In this document: in pieces, positions 51,121 through 59,540 of the stretch
Layout of the letters: each line of letters starts with the position of its first letter
Position numbering within the stretch: position 1 is the first letter of the stretch
Notes under the pieces: model-generated
What the model was told of the DNA's origin: nothing
Database searches by the model: none
Seen by the model: only the letters and a program-made list of their open reading frames with translations
Origin: Marinactinospora thermotolerans DSM 45154
GTDB taxonomy: Bacteria > Actinomycetota > Actinomycetes > Streptosporangiales > Streptosporangiaceae
Assembly: GCF_900167435.1 (NCBI RefSeq)
Contig: NZ_FUWS01000014.1
Span: 1-64,000 of the forward strand
Length of the DNA stretch: 64,000 nt
Direction: 5' to 3'
Made by a program: the position numbers and the translations under genes

Positions 51121-51383
51121 GTGATCAGTCCTATCAGTCCGCGCCGGTCCGGCGCGAGGGTCCCGGCGGCGCCCGCCGGGACCGCCCCCTCGGCGCGGCC
51201 GGGGCCTGCGTCGCGGCGCCCCGCCCGGCGCCCGCGCGGGCGGCGAAGGGCCGCGGCGGGCTCCGGCGGCCCGGAGAGCGCGTCCTTCCGCCCGCCCCGT
51301 CCCTCCCCGGCGGGTCCTCCTCCGGCCGCCGTTTCCCCCTCGTCCACTCGCGTGGGCGGGCATGGCGGTCATAGGCTCGGGCC

Positions 51384-51827
51384 ATGGGACATCGACACCC
51401 GAGCAAGCTGGAGAACGCCGAGATCGCCCACGCTCGCGCGCGCTGGCTGCTCCGTGCCGAACTGGCCTACTGCAAGGAGTGCATGCTGGAGGGCGAGAAG
51501 GAGGCCCTCTCCGACCTCACCCCGGGGGGGCTGTTCGACTCGCTGTGGCGGGGGTGGGTCCTGCAACAGGTGGCACGCTGGCGGAACCCCCGCCACAAGG
51601 CCACCTTTCCGGCCATGGCCTATGACCTCGCCCCCCCGCAGGAACTCGCCCTGTTGCACGTGTTGACCCGCGACTGCCTGCGCGTGTGCTCGGTGCACGG
51701 CGCGCGTGGCACCCGCGTGGACTCCTCTGCGGTCCTGGAGGGACTGGGCCAGATGTCGCGTAACGACAGGTCCCTGGTGCTCGACGACGTCCTGGACGGA
51801 CTGGCCGAAGGGAACGCGGTTGCCTAA
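51384..51827 (+). CDS. Conserved-looking hypothetical protein
   Basis: A 147-residue protein beginning MGHRHPSKLENAEIAHARAR. It is mostly helical, with the distinctive stretches AYCKECMLEGEKEALSDLTP and LDDVLDGLAEGNAVA. Cys residues occur at CKEC and CLRVC. I do not recognise a family. Its stop overlaps the start of a tiny zinc-ribbon gene, so the two are probably translated together. Codon usage is normal for this genome. Confidence 0.7.
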   Translation: MGHRHPSKLENAEIAHARARWLLRAELAYCKECMLEGEKEALSDLTPGGLFDSLWRGWVLQQVARWRNPRHKATFPAMAYDLAPPQELALLHVLTRDCLRVCSVHGARGTRVDSSAVLEGLGQMSRNDRSLVLDDVLDGLAEGNAVA

Positions 51828-51924
51828 GCACGACAAACCGGTGACAAGCTCCTGCTCCGCGTGCGGGGAGGTGCTCAACGCCGGAGTGAAGACCTGTCCC
51901 AACTGCGGCCACCGCAACACCTGA
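51820..51924 (+). CDS. Small zinc-ribbon protein (34 residues)
   Basis: From TTG 51820, preceded by GAAGGGA, the frame encodes KHDKPVTSSCSACGEVLNAG, then VKTCPNCGHRNT. The CxxC...CxxC arrangement (C11, C14, C25, C28) is a zinc ribbon. It overlaps the previous stop by 8 nt. Short length makes it easy to miss, but the pairing of the CxxC motifs and the overlap argue that it is real. Confidence 0.6.
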   Translation: MPKHDKPVTSSCSACGEVLNAGVKTCPNCGHRNT

Positions 51925-51962
51925 GCCCCGCGCGGTCGCGGGAACCGCCCCCGCGGCCGCGA

Positions 51963-52475
51963 TCACCCCCGGGGGATCGGACCATAGCCGAGCACAGGCC
52001 CCAGGTATCCGAGGAGGACCCCCTTCAGCTCGGCCAGCAGCCGTTTCCGCTGCTCCGGCTCTGCCGCCATGACCAGGGGGAACAGGCCCCGGGTCGTGGC
52101 GATGCAGACCCGGGCGAGCATGTCGAGGCGTTCCCGGGCCAGATCCGGGGCCCTGACCCGAAACAGCTCGCACAGTCCCTCGGCGATCCCCTCATGGACC
52201 TGTGCGGCCACCTCGGCCAGGCGGGCCGAGGTGGCCGAGCCGTGGAAGAGGACCCAAAAGGCCGGGCGTTCGGCCTTGAACGCGGCCATCGCGCCGATCA
52301 CCCGGTCCAGCAGCTCGTCGAGCGGCAGCCGCGCCACCTCCTCGTTGAGCTGGGCGCCCCAGAAGGCGGCGGAGCGCTCCGTGTAGCGGGGGACCAGCGC
52401 CGTCAGGATCTCGTCCTTGTTGCGGAAGAACTGGTAGAGCGAGCCGGGGGAGACGCCGGCGCGGAACGCTTCGCC
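51963..52475 (-). pseudogene. TetR regulator lacking its DNA-binding N-terminus
   Basis: The frame encodes the end of a TetR HTH and the full ligand domain: FRAGVSPGSLYQFFRNKDEI, then RVIGAMAAFKAERPAFWVLF and RVCIATTRGLFPLVMAAEPE. Immediately upstream, at about 52,470, similarity stops and the opposite strand is MMPL transporter coding sequence. The first helices of the HTH and the start codon are missing, so the protein cannot be a functional repressor as it stands. It is interpreted as half of a deletion junction. Confidence 0.75.
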
Positions 52476-53210
52476 GGGCGGGAGCGCACCTGGCTGTCGG
52501 TGGTCCCGGGGGTGGAGCGGCTTGAGGAGGACCCGTTCGGTCTGGGGGAGGAGGTCCGTGCCGCCCCGGCGCCCGCCGAGGTCATGGCCGGCGGCCACCC
52601 CGCCGAGCTGCTGGACTACCGCGACGTGGTGATCGAGCGCGTTCCGCTCATGCTCGGGCTGATGTCCGTCACCACGCTGGTGCTGCTGTTCCTGCTCACC
52701 GGCAGCGTCCTGTCGCCGGTGAAGGCGACGGTGCTCAACCTGCCGAGCCTGCCGGTGATGTTCGGCGCGCTGGTGTGGGGGTTCCAGGAGGGCGACCTCT
52801 CCGGTCTGCTCCCCTTCACCCCGAGCGGGACGCTGGAGACGGGCATCCCCCTGTCGATGTTCTGCATCGCCTACGGGCTGTCCATGGACTACGGGGTGTT
52901 CATGTCGGCCCGGATCAAGGAGGAGTACGAGCGCAGCGGGACACCACCGCCGCGGTCGCCGCGGGCTTACGGCGCAGCGGACCGCTGGTCTCGGCGGCCG
53001 GCGCGATCCCGGCGCCATCCTTCGCCGCCTACGCGACCTCGGGCCTGGTGTTCCTCCAGATGCCGGGGGTGGGGTCGGCCCTGGCGATCCTGGTCGACGC
53101 GACCCTCATCCGGGCGGTCCCGGTCCCGCGCTGATGCGGTCGGCCGGCGGGGCGAACTGGTGGGCGCCCGGGCCGCTGCGCCGACTGCACGCCCGGATCG
53201 GACCGGGCGA
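52466..53210 (+). pseudogene. Remnant of an MMPL-family transporter
   Basis: Without a start codon, the frame encodes the C-terminal part of an RND/MMPL transporter: LSVVPGVERLEEDPFGLGEE, AELLDYRDVVIERVPLML, several membrane segments, and SMFCIAYGLSMDYGVFMSAR. Near 52,945 it shifts frame to DTTAAVAAGLRRSGPLVSAA and FLQMPGVGSALAILVDATLI. Near 53,125 it shifts again to ALMRSAGGANWWAPGPLRRL. Two frameshifts plus loss of about the first two thirds make it a pseudogene. Confidence 0.8.
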
Positions 53211-53230
53211 GTCGGGTGCGGCCGGGCCGC

Positions 53231-55006
53231 TCACGTCTCCAGCACCGCGAACGCCCGCCCCGGCACCCGTGCCTCCGCCCCGTTGAGGCCGGGGTGGGCC
53301 GAGGCCAGCAGGACGCGGCCGGCCGGCCGGTCCAAGACGACCGTGGCCGGCCGCGTCCCCAGGTTGCACACCACCCGCAGGTCGCCGCGGTGCAGCACGA
53401 GTGTGCGGGCAGCAGGGTCGGCCCGCACGGTGAAGCGGTCCAGGCGCGGATCGGCGAGTTCGGGCCGGCTCCGGCGCAGCGCGATGAGGTCGCGGTACAA
53501 CCGCAGCATCCACCGATGCGGTTCCGCGTCGCGTTCCTCCCAGCGCAGCACGGAGGCCGACCGCGTCGCCGGATCGATGGGATCGGGCACCTGCGCCTCT
53601 CCCCAGCCGTGCGCGGCGAACTCCCGGCGCCGTCCCCTGCGCACGGCGTCGGCGAGCTCGGGGTCGGGGAAGGACGCGAAGAAGCGCCAGGGGGTGGAGG
53701 CCGCCCACTCCTCCCCCATGAACAGCATCGGCGTGTAGGGCGAGCACAGCAGGATCGCCGCGCCGCAGGCCAGCAGGCCCGGATCGGTGCCCGGGGAGAG
53801 ACGGTCGCCCGCGGCCCGGTTGCCGACCTGGTCGTGATTTTGCAGGTAGGCGACGAAACGGCTGGCCGGCGTGCGACGGGTGTCCACGGGGGCGCCGTGG
53901 CTGCGGCCGCGAAACGACGACCAGGTCCCCGCGTGGAAGAACGCCTGACGCAGCGTGGTGGCCAGGACCCCCGGTGCGGCGAAGTCGGCGTAGTAGCCCT
54001 GTTCCTCGCCGGTAAGGGCGGCGTGCAGGGCGTGGTGGAGGTCGTCGCACCATTGCGCGGTCATGCCGATCCCCCCGGCCTCGCGCGGTGTGACCATGGC
54101 GGGATCGTTGAGGTCGGACTCGGCGATGAGGCTCAGGGGACGGCGCAGGCCCACCGCCAGCGCGTCGACCTCGGCCGTCAGTTCGGTGAGCAGGTCGGCG
54201 GCGCGGCGGTCGACGAGCGCGTGCACCGCGTCCAGGCGCAGCCCGTCCAGGTGGAAGTCGCGCAGCCACCCCAGCGCGTTGTCGATGACGTAGCGGCGTA
54301 CCTCGTCGGAGCCGGGACCGTCGAGGTTGAGGGAGGGGCCCCAGGCGTTCTCACCGCTGAAGTAGGGGCCGTAACGGGGAAGGTAGGCGCCCGAGGGGCC
54401 GAGGTGGTTGTAGACGACGTCGAGGATGACCCCCAGGCCGCGGGCGTGGCAGGCGTCGACGAACCGTTTGAGGCCGTCGGGGCCGCCGTAGGGTTCGTGC
54501 ACGGCTCCCCACAGCACACCGTCGTAGCCCCAGCCGTAGGGACCGTCGAAGGCGTTGACCGGCATGACCTCGACCAGGTCCACGCCCAGGCCGACGAGGT
54601 GGTCCAGGTGGGCCGACGCCGCGTCGAAGGTCCCCTCGGCCGTGAAGGTGCCGACGTGCAGCTCGTAGATGATCGAGCCGGGCAGCGCCCGCCCGGTCCA
54701 GCCGGCGTCGCTCCAGGGGAAGGCCGAGTGGTCGTAGCGCCGCGAGAGCCCGTGGACGCCGTGGGGTTGCCGCAGTGACCGGGGATCGGGCAACGGCTCG
54801 GTGTCGTCGTCGAGCAGGAACCCGTAGTCGGCCTGCGGAGGCGCCCCGGGCACCCGGACGTGCCACCATCCGCGTTCGTCGCGGGCCATCGGGTGGTCCT
54901 CGCCGTCGAGCCGCAACCGCACCCGGTCGCGCTCGGGCGCCCACACCGAGAAGGTGTCGCCATGGCCGGTCCGCTGGTCGGGGGGTCGGGGCAGGGTCGC
55001 GCTCAC
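53231..55006 (-). CDS. treZ: Malto-oligosyltrehalose trehalohydrolase TreZ
   Basis: A 591-residue GH13 enzyme with an N-terminal E-set domain (FSVWAPERDRVRLRL). Catalytic motifs are LRLDAVHALVD (nucleophile Asp near 260), LIAESDLNDPAM (general acid Glu) and YLQNHDQVGNRA (transition-state Asp). It releases trehalose from maltooligosyl trehalose. The usual partners treY and treX are not adjacent in this window. GTG 55006 is the start. Confidence 0.95.
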   Translation of the reverse strand: MSATLPRPPDQRTGHGDTFSVWAPERDRVRLRLDGEDHPMARDERGWWHVRVPGAPPQADYGFLLDDDTEPLPDPRSLRQPHGVHGLSRRYDHSAFPWSDAGWTGRALPGSIIYELHVGTFTAEGTFDAASAHLDHLVGLGVDLVEVMPVNAFDGPYGWGYDGVLWGAVHEPYGGPDGLKRFVDACHARGLGVILDVVYNHLGPSGAYLPRYGPYFSGENAWGPSLNLDGPGSDEVRRYVIDNALGWLRDFHLDGLRLDAVHALVDRRAADLLTELTAEVDALAVGLRRPLSLIAESDLNDPAMVTPREAGGIGMTAQWCDDLHHALHAALTGEEQGYYADFAAPGVLATTLRQAFFHAGTWSSFRGRSHGAPVDTRRTPASRFVAYLQNHDQVGNRAAGDRLSPGTDPGLLACGAAILLCSPYTPMLFMGEEWAASTPWRFFASFPDPELADAVRRGRRREFAAHGWGEAQVPDPIDPATRSASVLRWEERDAEPHRWMLRLYRDLIALRRSRPELADPRLDRFTVRADPAARTLVLHRGDLRVVCNLGTRPATVVLDRPAGRVLLASAHPGLNGAEARVPGRAFAVLET

Positions 55007-55132
55007 GGGCCTGTCCTTACCCAGGCCCGCGCGGGCCTACTCCGCCGACCCTCCGCCCTGCCGTTTCGCGGCCTTTACCCTCCCATGGCCCGCGGGCACG
55101 TTGCGCCCCGGCCGGGCGGGCAGTAGGCGGGC

Positions 55133-55612
55133 ATGGAGGTCACCGAGGTGCTGCTCCCCGGCGTGGGGATCCGCTACGAGTTCGTCACCGCCGAGGGGGA
55201 ACGGGTCGGCGTCGTGGCCCACCGCGACGGCGGGGCGGAACTGGTCGTCTACGCCCCGTCCGACCCCGACGAACCCCGTTCCCTGGTGCGCCTGGACCGC
55301 GAGGAGTGCGAGGCCGTCGCCGAGATCCTCGGAGCGCCCCGGGTGGCCGAGCGCTTCGCCGACCTGGCCCGTGAGATCCCCGGGCTGCGAACCGGTCAGA
55401 CGGTGGTGTCCGCGGCCTCGCCGTTCGCGGGCCGCCCCCTGGGACAGACCCGGGCCCGCACCCTCACGGGCGCCTCCGTGGTGGCGATCGTGCGCGGAAC
55501 GCAGGTGATCGCCTCGCCAGGCCCCGAGCAGGTGCTGCGCGCCGGTGACCGGCTCGTCGTCATCGGCACCGACACGGGCATCGCCGGCGTCGAGGCCCTT
55601 CTGGGCGGTTGA
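55133..55612 (+). CDS. TrkA-C/KhtT-like regulatory subunit of a K+/H+ antiporter
   Basis: A 159-residue soluble protein. The N-terminal half has LLPGVGIRYEFVTAEGERVGV and the C-terminal part is a RCK/TrkA-C domain (residues about 85-155: VVAIVRGTQVIASPGPEQVL, RAGDRLVVIGTDTGIAGVEA). KhtT proteins sense nucleotides and gate the antiporter KhtU. The gene is followed after 3 nt by the antiporter gene, which starts at GTG 55616. Confidence 0.88.
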   Translation: MEVTEVLLPGVGIRYEFVTAEGERVGVVAHRDGGAELVVYAPSDPDEPRSLVRLDREECEAVAEILGAPRVAERFADLAREIPGLRTGQTVVSAASPFAGRPLGQTRARTLTGASVVAIVRGTQVIASPGPEQVLRAGDRLVVIGTDTGIAGVEALLGG

Positions 55613-55615
55613 GCC

Positions 55616-56761
55616 GTGCCCGAATCGGCCGCCCTGCTCATCGAGTTCGGAGCGGTGCTGGTGGCCGTGAGCGGGTTGGCGGCGCTGGCGCGCCGCTGGG
55701 CCTTTCCCGCCGTCCCGTTGTACCTGCTGGCCGGGTTGGCGCTGGGCGAGGGCGGGGTGCTGCCGGTTCCCGCGGTCGGCGAGTTCGCCGGGCTCGTGGC
55801 GTCGATCGGGGTGGTCCTGCTGCTGCTCCTGCTGGGGTTGGAGTTCTCGGCGGCGGAGTTCACCGACAGCCTGCGCCGGCACCTGCCCTCGGCGTTCGCC
55901 GACGCGCTGCTCAACGCCGTTCCCGGCGCGCTGGCGGGGGCCGTGCTCGGGTTGGGGTGGCAGGGGTGCCTGGCGCTGGCCGGGATCACCTGGGTGTCCT
56001 CCTCGGGGATCGTCGCCCGGGTGCTGGGCGACCTGCGGCGCCTGGCCAACCGGGAGACCCCGGCGGTGCTGTCGGTCCTGGTGTTGGAGGACATCTCGAT
56101 GGCGGTCTACCTGCCGCTGCTGGGTGCCGCCGTGGCCGGCGCGAGCTGGGGCGGGGCCTCGCTTGCGTTGGGGACGGCGTTGTCGGCGGTCGCGTTGGCG
56201 CTGTTCGCCTCGCACCGGCTGCGCTGGCTGCTGGGACGGCTGTTGGACACCGGGGGCTCCGAACAGTTCCTGCTGCGCGTGCTGGGGTTGACGCTGCTGG
56301 TGGCCGGGGTGTGCGAGCTCGCCCACGCCTCGGCGGCCGTGGGCGCGTTCCTGGTCGGTCTGGCACTCAGCGGCAACGTCGCCGATCGCACGCGCAGGCT
56401 GGTCGAGCCGCTGCGGGACCTGTTCGCCTTCGTGTTCTTCCTGGCGATCGGCCTGTCGATCGATCCGCGCGATTTGCTCCCGGTGTTGCCGGCGGCCTTG
56501 GCGCTGGCGGCGGCGACGGCCCTGACCAAGGTCGCGACCGGTTGGTATGCGGCGCGGCGGGACGGGGTGGGCGCGCGCGGGCGGTGGCGCGCCGGGACGG
56601 CGCTGATCGTCCGCGGGGAGTTCTCGGTCGTGGTGGCGGGGCTGGCCGCGAGCGTGGAACCCCTGCTGGTGCCGTTGTCGGCGGCCTACGTGATCATCCT
56701 GGGCGTCGTGGGGCCGGCGGCCAGCTACCTGGCCGGCCGGCCCTCTCTCCACCGGGGCTGA
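55616..56761 (+). CDS. CPA2-type cation:proton antiporter (KhtU-like)
   Basis: A 381-residue membrane protein with about 12 hydrophobic segments. Conserved CPA2 parts include YLLAGLALGEGG, LLLLLLGLEFSAAEF and SVLVLEDISMAVYLPLLGA with the conserved Asp, plus FFLAIGLSIDPRDLLP. It lacks the C-terminal RCK domain of KefC, consistent with the separate KhtT-like subunit just upstream. Potassium/proton exchange at the plasma membrane is expected. Confidence 0.92.
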   Translation: MPESAALLIEFGAVLVAVSGLAALARRWAFPAVPLYLLAGLALGEGGVLPVPAVGEFAGLVASIGVVLLLLLLGLEFSAAEFTDSLRRHLPSAFADALLNAVPGALAGAVLGLGWQGCLALAGITWVSSSGIVARVLGDLRRLANRETPAVLSVLVLEDISMAVYLPLLGAAVAGASWGGASLALGTALSAVALALFASHRLRWLLGRLLDTGGSEQFLLRVLGLTLLVAGVCELAHASAAVGAFLVGLALSGNVADRTRRLVEPLRDLFAFVFFLAIGLSIDPRDLLPVLPAALALAAATALTKVATGWYAARRDGVGARGRWRAGTALIVRGEFSVVVAGLAASVEPLLVPLSAAYVIILGVVGPAASYLAGRPSLHRG

Positions 56762-56791
56762 CCCCGTCCCTCCCGGCCGGGAGGGACGGGG
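56762..56791. terminator. Perfect 30-bp palindrome between convergent genes
   Basis: CCCCGTCCCTCCCGG is followed immediately by its exact complement, giving a 15-bp stem with no spacer. It starts one base after the antiporter stop and lies 11 nt from the dehydrogenase stop on the other strand. It is a probable bidirectional terminator without a T-run. Confidence 0.7.
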
Positions 56792-56802
56792 CGGCGCCGG
56801 GG

Positions 56803-57978
56803 TCACCCGCCGGGGCGCAGGACCGCGCGAACGCACCCGTCGGTCTTGTCCTTGAACATCGCGTAGCCGCGTGGCCCCTCGTCCAACGGCAGCAGGTGGG
56901 TGAGCAGGTGGGCGGTGCGGATCTCTCCCCGGTCCATCCGCTCCAGCAGGTCGGGGATGTAGCGCTGCCCGTGCTGCTGGCCGGTGCGCAGGGTGAGCCC
57001 CTTGTTCATGACCGCCCCGATCGGGAACTTGTCCGCCAGCCCGCCGAACACGCCCAGGACCGAGACCGTCCCGCCCTTGCGGCAGGCGTGGATCGCCTCA
57101 CGCAGCGCGGAGATCCGGTCGGAGGCCAGCCGTACCTGCTGCTTGGCCCGGTCGTAGTGGTACTGCACGCCCTCGCCGTGCGCCTCCATGCCCACCGCCT
57201 CGATGCACACGTCGGGACCGCGCCCGCCCGTGCGCTCGATCAGCTCGCCCAAGACGTCCTGGGTGGAGTAGTCGATGGTCTCGGCGCCGATGTGGCGCCG
57301 GGTCATCTCCAACCGTTCGGGGAGACGGTCGATGGCGATGACGCGTTCGGCGCCGAGCAGCATCGCCGCCCGGGCGGCCATCTGTCCCACTCCCCCACAT
57401 CCCCACACCGCGACGACGTCGCCGGGGCGCACGCCGGCCAGGTCGGCGCCCATCCACCCTGTTGGAACGGCGTCGGAGGCGAAGACGGCGGCCTCGTCGC
57501 TGAGCCCCTCGGGGACGGAGAAGGCCCCCTGGTCGGCGAAGGGCACCCGGACGTACTCCGCGTGGCTGCCGGCGTAGCCGCCCATGGCGTGGGAGTAGCC
57601 GAAGATGCCGGCCGGGTTGGACCCATACACCAGATCGGGCACCCCGGGTGTGGTGTTGCTGTTGTCGCACAGCGACCACAGGCCCTGCTCGCAGTACCAG
57701 CAGCGTCCGCACCCGATGATCGAGCAGACGACGACACGGTCGCCGACGCGGTGTCGGCGCACGTCGGGGCCGGTCTCCACGACCGTGCCGAGGAACTCGT
57801 GGCCGATGATGTCGCCCGCGCTCATCGCCGGGATGTACCCGCCGAGCAGGTGGAGGTCGGATCCGCAGGTGGAGCTGAGCGTGACCTCCACGATGATGTC
57901 GTGACGGTTGAGGATGCGCGGGTCGGGGACCCGCTCCACGGTGAGCTCGTTGACTCCCGTCCAGCACAGCGCCCTCAT
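56803..57978 (-). CDS. Zinc-dependent alcohol dehydrogenase (glutathione-independent formaldehyde dehydrogenase-like)
   Basis: A 391-residue MDR enzyme. Catalytic zinc ligands are visible in SSTCGSDLH and GHEFLGTVVE. Structural zinc cysteines occur in CGRCWYCEQGLWSLC, and the cofactor motif is VAVWGCGGVGQMAARAAMLL. The layout matches formaldehyde dehydrogenase-like proteins (FDH_GSH-independent group). The start at 57978 overlaps the stop of the upstream small gene by 4 nt, so the two are co-translated. The physiological substrate is not known. Confidence 0.9.
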   Translation of the reverse strand: MRALCWTGVNELTVERVPDPRILNRHDIIVEVTLSSTCGSDLHLLGGYIPAMSAGDIIGHEFLGTVVETGPDVRRHRVGDRVVVCSIIGCGRCWYCEQGLWSLCDNSNTTPGVPDLVYGSNPAGIFGYSHAMGGYAGSHAEYVRVPFADQGAFSVPEGLSDEAAVFASDAVPTGWMGADLAGVRPGDVVAVWGCGGVGQMAARAAMLLGAERVIAIDRLPERLEMTRRHIGAETIDYSTQDVLGELIERTGGRGPDVCIEAVGMEAHGEGVQYHYDRAKQQVRLASDRISALREAIHACRKGGTVSVLGVFGGLADKFPIGAVMNKGLTLRTGQQHGQRYIPDLLERMDRGEIRTAHLLTHLLPLDEGPRGYAMFKDKTDGCVRAVLRPGG

Positions 57979-58439
57979 CGCGGCAGCCTCCCCCGGGAGC
58001 GGTGCGCGGCCGAGCGCAGCAGGGTCCCGGTCGCGGTGCGGCGGCCCGCGGGCTGCCCCTCGACCGTGGTGACCTCGCCGACCTCCAGGAGCTGCTTGGC
58101 CTCGCGCAGGGCCGTGGCGACGGTCTGTTCGGGGTGGCGTCCCATGGTCCGGGCGAGCCGTGCCCGGCCGCGCGTGCCGTCACCGGGCCGGGCCGCCAGT
58201 TCGGTTCCGCGGCCTCCCGGTGCGGGGCGCACCCGGGTGCGCACGGCGTCGCCGAGTGCGGCCAGCGGTTCGGGCGGCCGTCCCGCGGGGGCCACCTCCT
58301 CCACCGGCCGGTTGACGGTCACCACCTGCCAACGCGGCCGGCGGCCGTCCGTGCCGCGGTCGCGCGACCGGCCGCTCAGGAGTACGGCGACCCCTGCGGC
58401 CCCGAACGCCGCCAGGACCAGCTTGGCGCTCTTCTCCAT
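57975..58439 (-). CDS. Small membrane-anchored SRPBCC-like protein
   Basis: A 154-residue protein with an N-terminal hydrophobic anchor (KLVLAAFGAAGVAVLLSG). It is followed by a sequence with SRPBCC-family character, WQVVTVNRPVEEVAPAGRPP, then EPLAALGDAVRTRVRPAPGG and RGTELAARPGDGTR. Full-length SRPBCC domains are about 140 residues, so this one is shortened. ATG 58439 has GAGGTG upstream. It is coupled to the alcohol dehydrogenase gene. Confidence 0.7.
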   Translation of the reverse strand: MEKSAKLVLAAFGAAGVAVLLSGRSRDRGTDGRRPRWQVVTVNRPVEEVAPAGRPPEPLAALGDAVRTRVRPAPGGRGTELAARPGDGTRGRARLARTMGRHPEQTVATALREAKQLLEVGEVTTVEGQPAGRRTATGTLLRSAAHRSRGRLPR

Positions 58440-58542
58440 GTGTGCATCACCTCGCGGGCGGATCTCCAGCCGGGTGGAACTCACGCGACTGGGCGTCCCC
58501 TGCGGGACGCGGTCCGTCCCCCGCTACCCCGGTGCGGGCGCT

Positions 58543-59445
58543 TCACCCCGCCTGTGGCGCGGGCCGGTACAGCGAGATCCGGAACGAGGCGGTGGTGGTC
58601 ACCGGCTCGGGCAGGGCCGCGACACGGCGTCGCAGTTCGCCGGGGGGCAGATGGCGGGCGCTGGGGCCCATCTCGACCAGGGTGGTGGCGGCCTCGTGGG
58701 ACAGCTCCAGTGTGGTGTCGAGTTCGTCCCGCTCCATTGGGAGGAACGAGCCCGCCAGCGCGCCCTCCAGGCGTTCCTCCTTACGGGCGTCGACCGTGAC
58801 CAGGCCGAGTGCGCCGACCACTTCGGCCAGGTGACGCGCCGTGGGGGTGACCACGACGAGCCGGCCGTCGGGGCGCAGGACCCTGCGGAACTCGGCGCCG
58901 TCGCGGGGGGCGAACACGTTGAGCAGCAGCGACGCCGAGCCGGACCGGACCGGCAGGCCGCGCCAGGCGTCACAGCCGGCGGCGCCGGCGCGCGGGTGGC
59001 TCTTGGCTGCGCGGCGCAGGGCGAACTTGGACACGTCCAGCGCGAGCCCGACGGCGCGGGGGCGGCGCTCCAGGACGGCGGCGAGGTAGTACCCGGTGCC
59101 GGCGCCGATGTCGACGACGACCCCCTCGTCCCCGCCCGCCCCGGACGCGATCGCGGCGATGCGGTCGGCGAGGGGGGCGTAGTGTCCGGCCTGCTGGAAC
59201 TCCACCCGGGCCCGCACCATCTCGGCGGTGTCGCCGGTGCCCGCGGACCGGTGGCCGGTGAGCAGGTTGACGTAGCCCTCACGGGCCACGTCGAAGGAGT
59301 GGGCCGAGACGCACCGCAGGGCACCGCCCTCGGGGGCCAGGCCCGCGCCACAGTGGGGGCAGGCCAGCGCGTCCAGGACGGGGGCGGGCATGCGCAGCCG
59401 GTCGAGCACGGCCGGGCGTCGATGGTCTTCGCTGCTGGTAGGCAT
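58543..59445 (-). CDS. RlmA-type 23S rRNA (guanine-N1)-methyltransferase
   Basis: A 300-residue protein with an N-terminal zinc site (ACPHCGAGLAPEGGALRC, then SAHSFDVAREGYVNLL) and a SAM domain (VVDIGAGTGYYLAAVLE, ALDVSKFALRRAAK, LNVFAPRDGAEFRRVLRPDG). This is the layout of RlmA(I)/RlmA(II) enzymes, which methylate G745 or G748. In actinomycetes the RlmA(II) type (TlrB) can add tylosin resistance. It is likely housekeeping here; which guanosine is modified cannot be told. Confidence 0.88.
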   Translation of the reverse strand: MPTSSEDHRRPAVLDRLRMPAPVLDALACPHCGAGLAPEGGALRCVSAHSFDVAREGYVNLLTGHRSAGTGDTAEMVRARVEFQQAGHYAPLADRIAAIASGAGGDEGVVVDIGAGTGYYLAAVLERRPRAVGLALDVSKFALRRAAKSHPRAGAAGCDAWRGLPVRSGSASLLLNVFAPRDGAEFRRVLRPDGRLVVVTPTARHLAEVVGALGLVTVDARKEERLEGALAGSFLPMERDELDTTLELSHEAATTLVEMGPSARHLPPGELRRRVAALPEPVTTTASFRISLYRPAPQAG

Positions 59446-59540
59446 GATCGCCGTTCACCCTATCCGGCCCGCGGCGGCGCCCGGTCCGGACGGCAGGCGG
59501 CGAGGACGCGGGGCGGGCCCGCTCGGGCGGGCCCGCCCCC

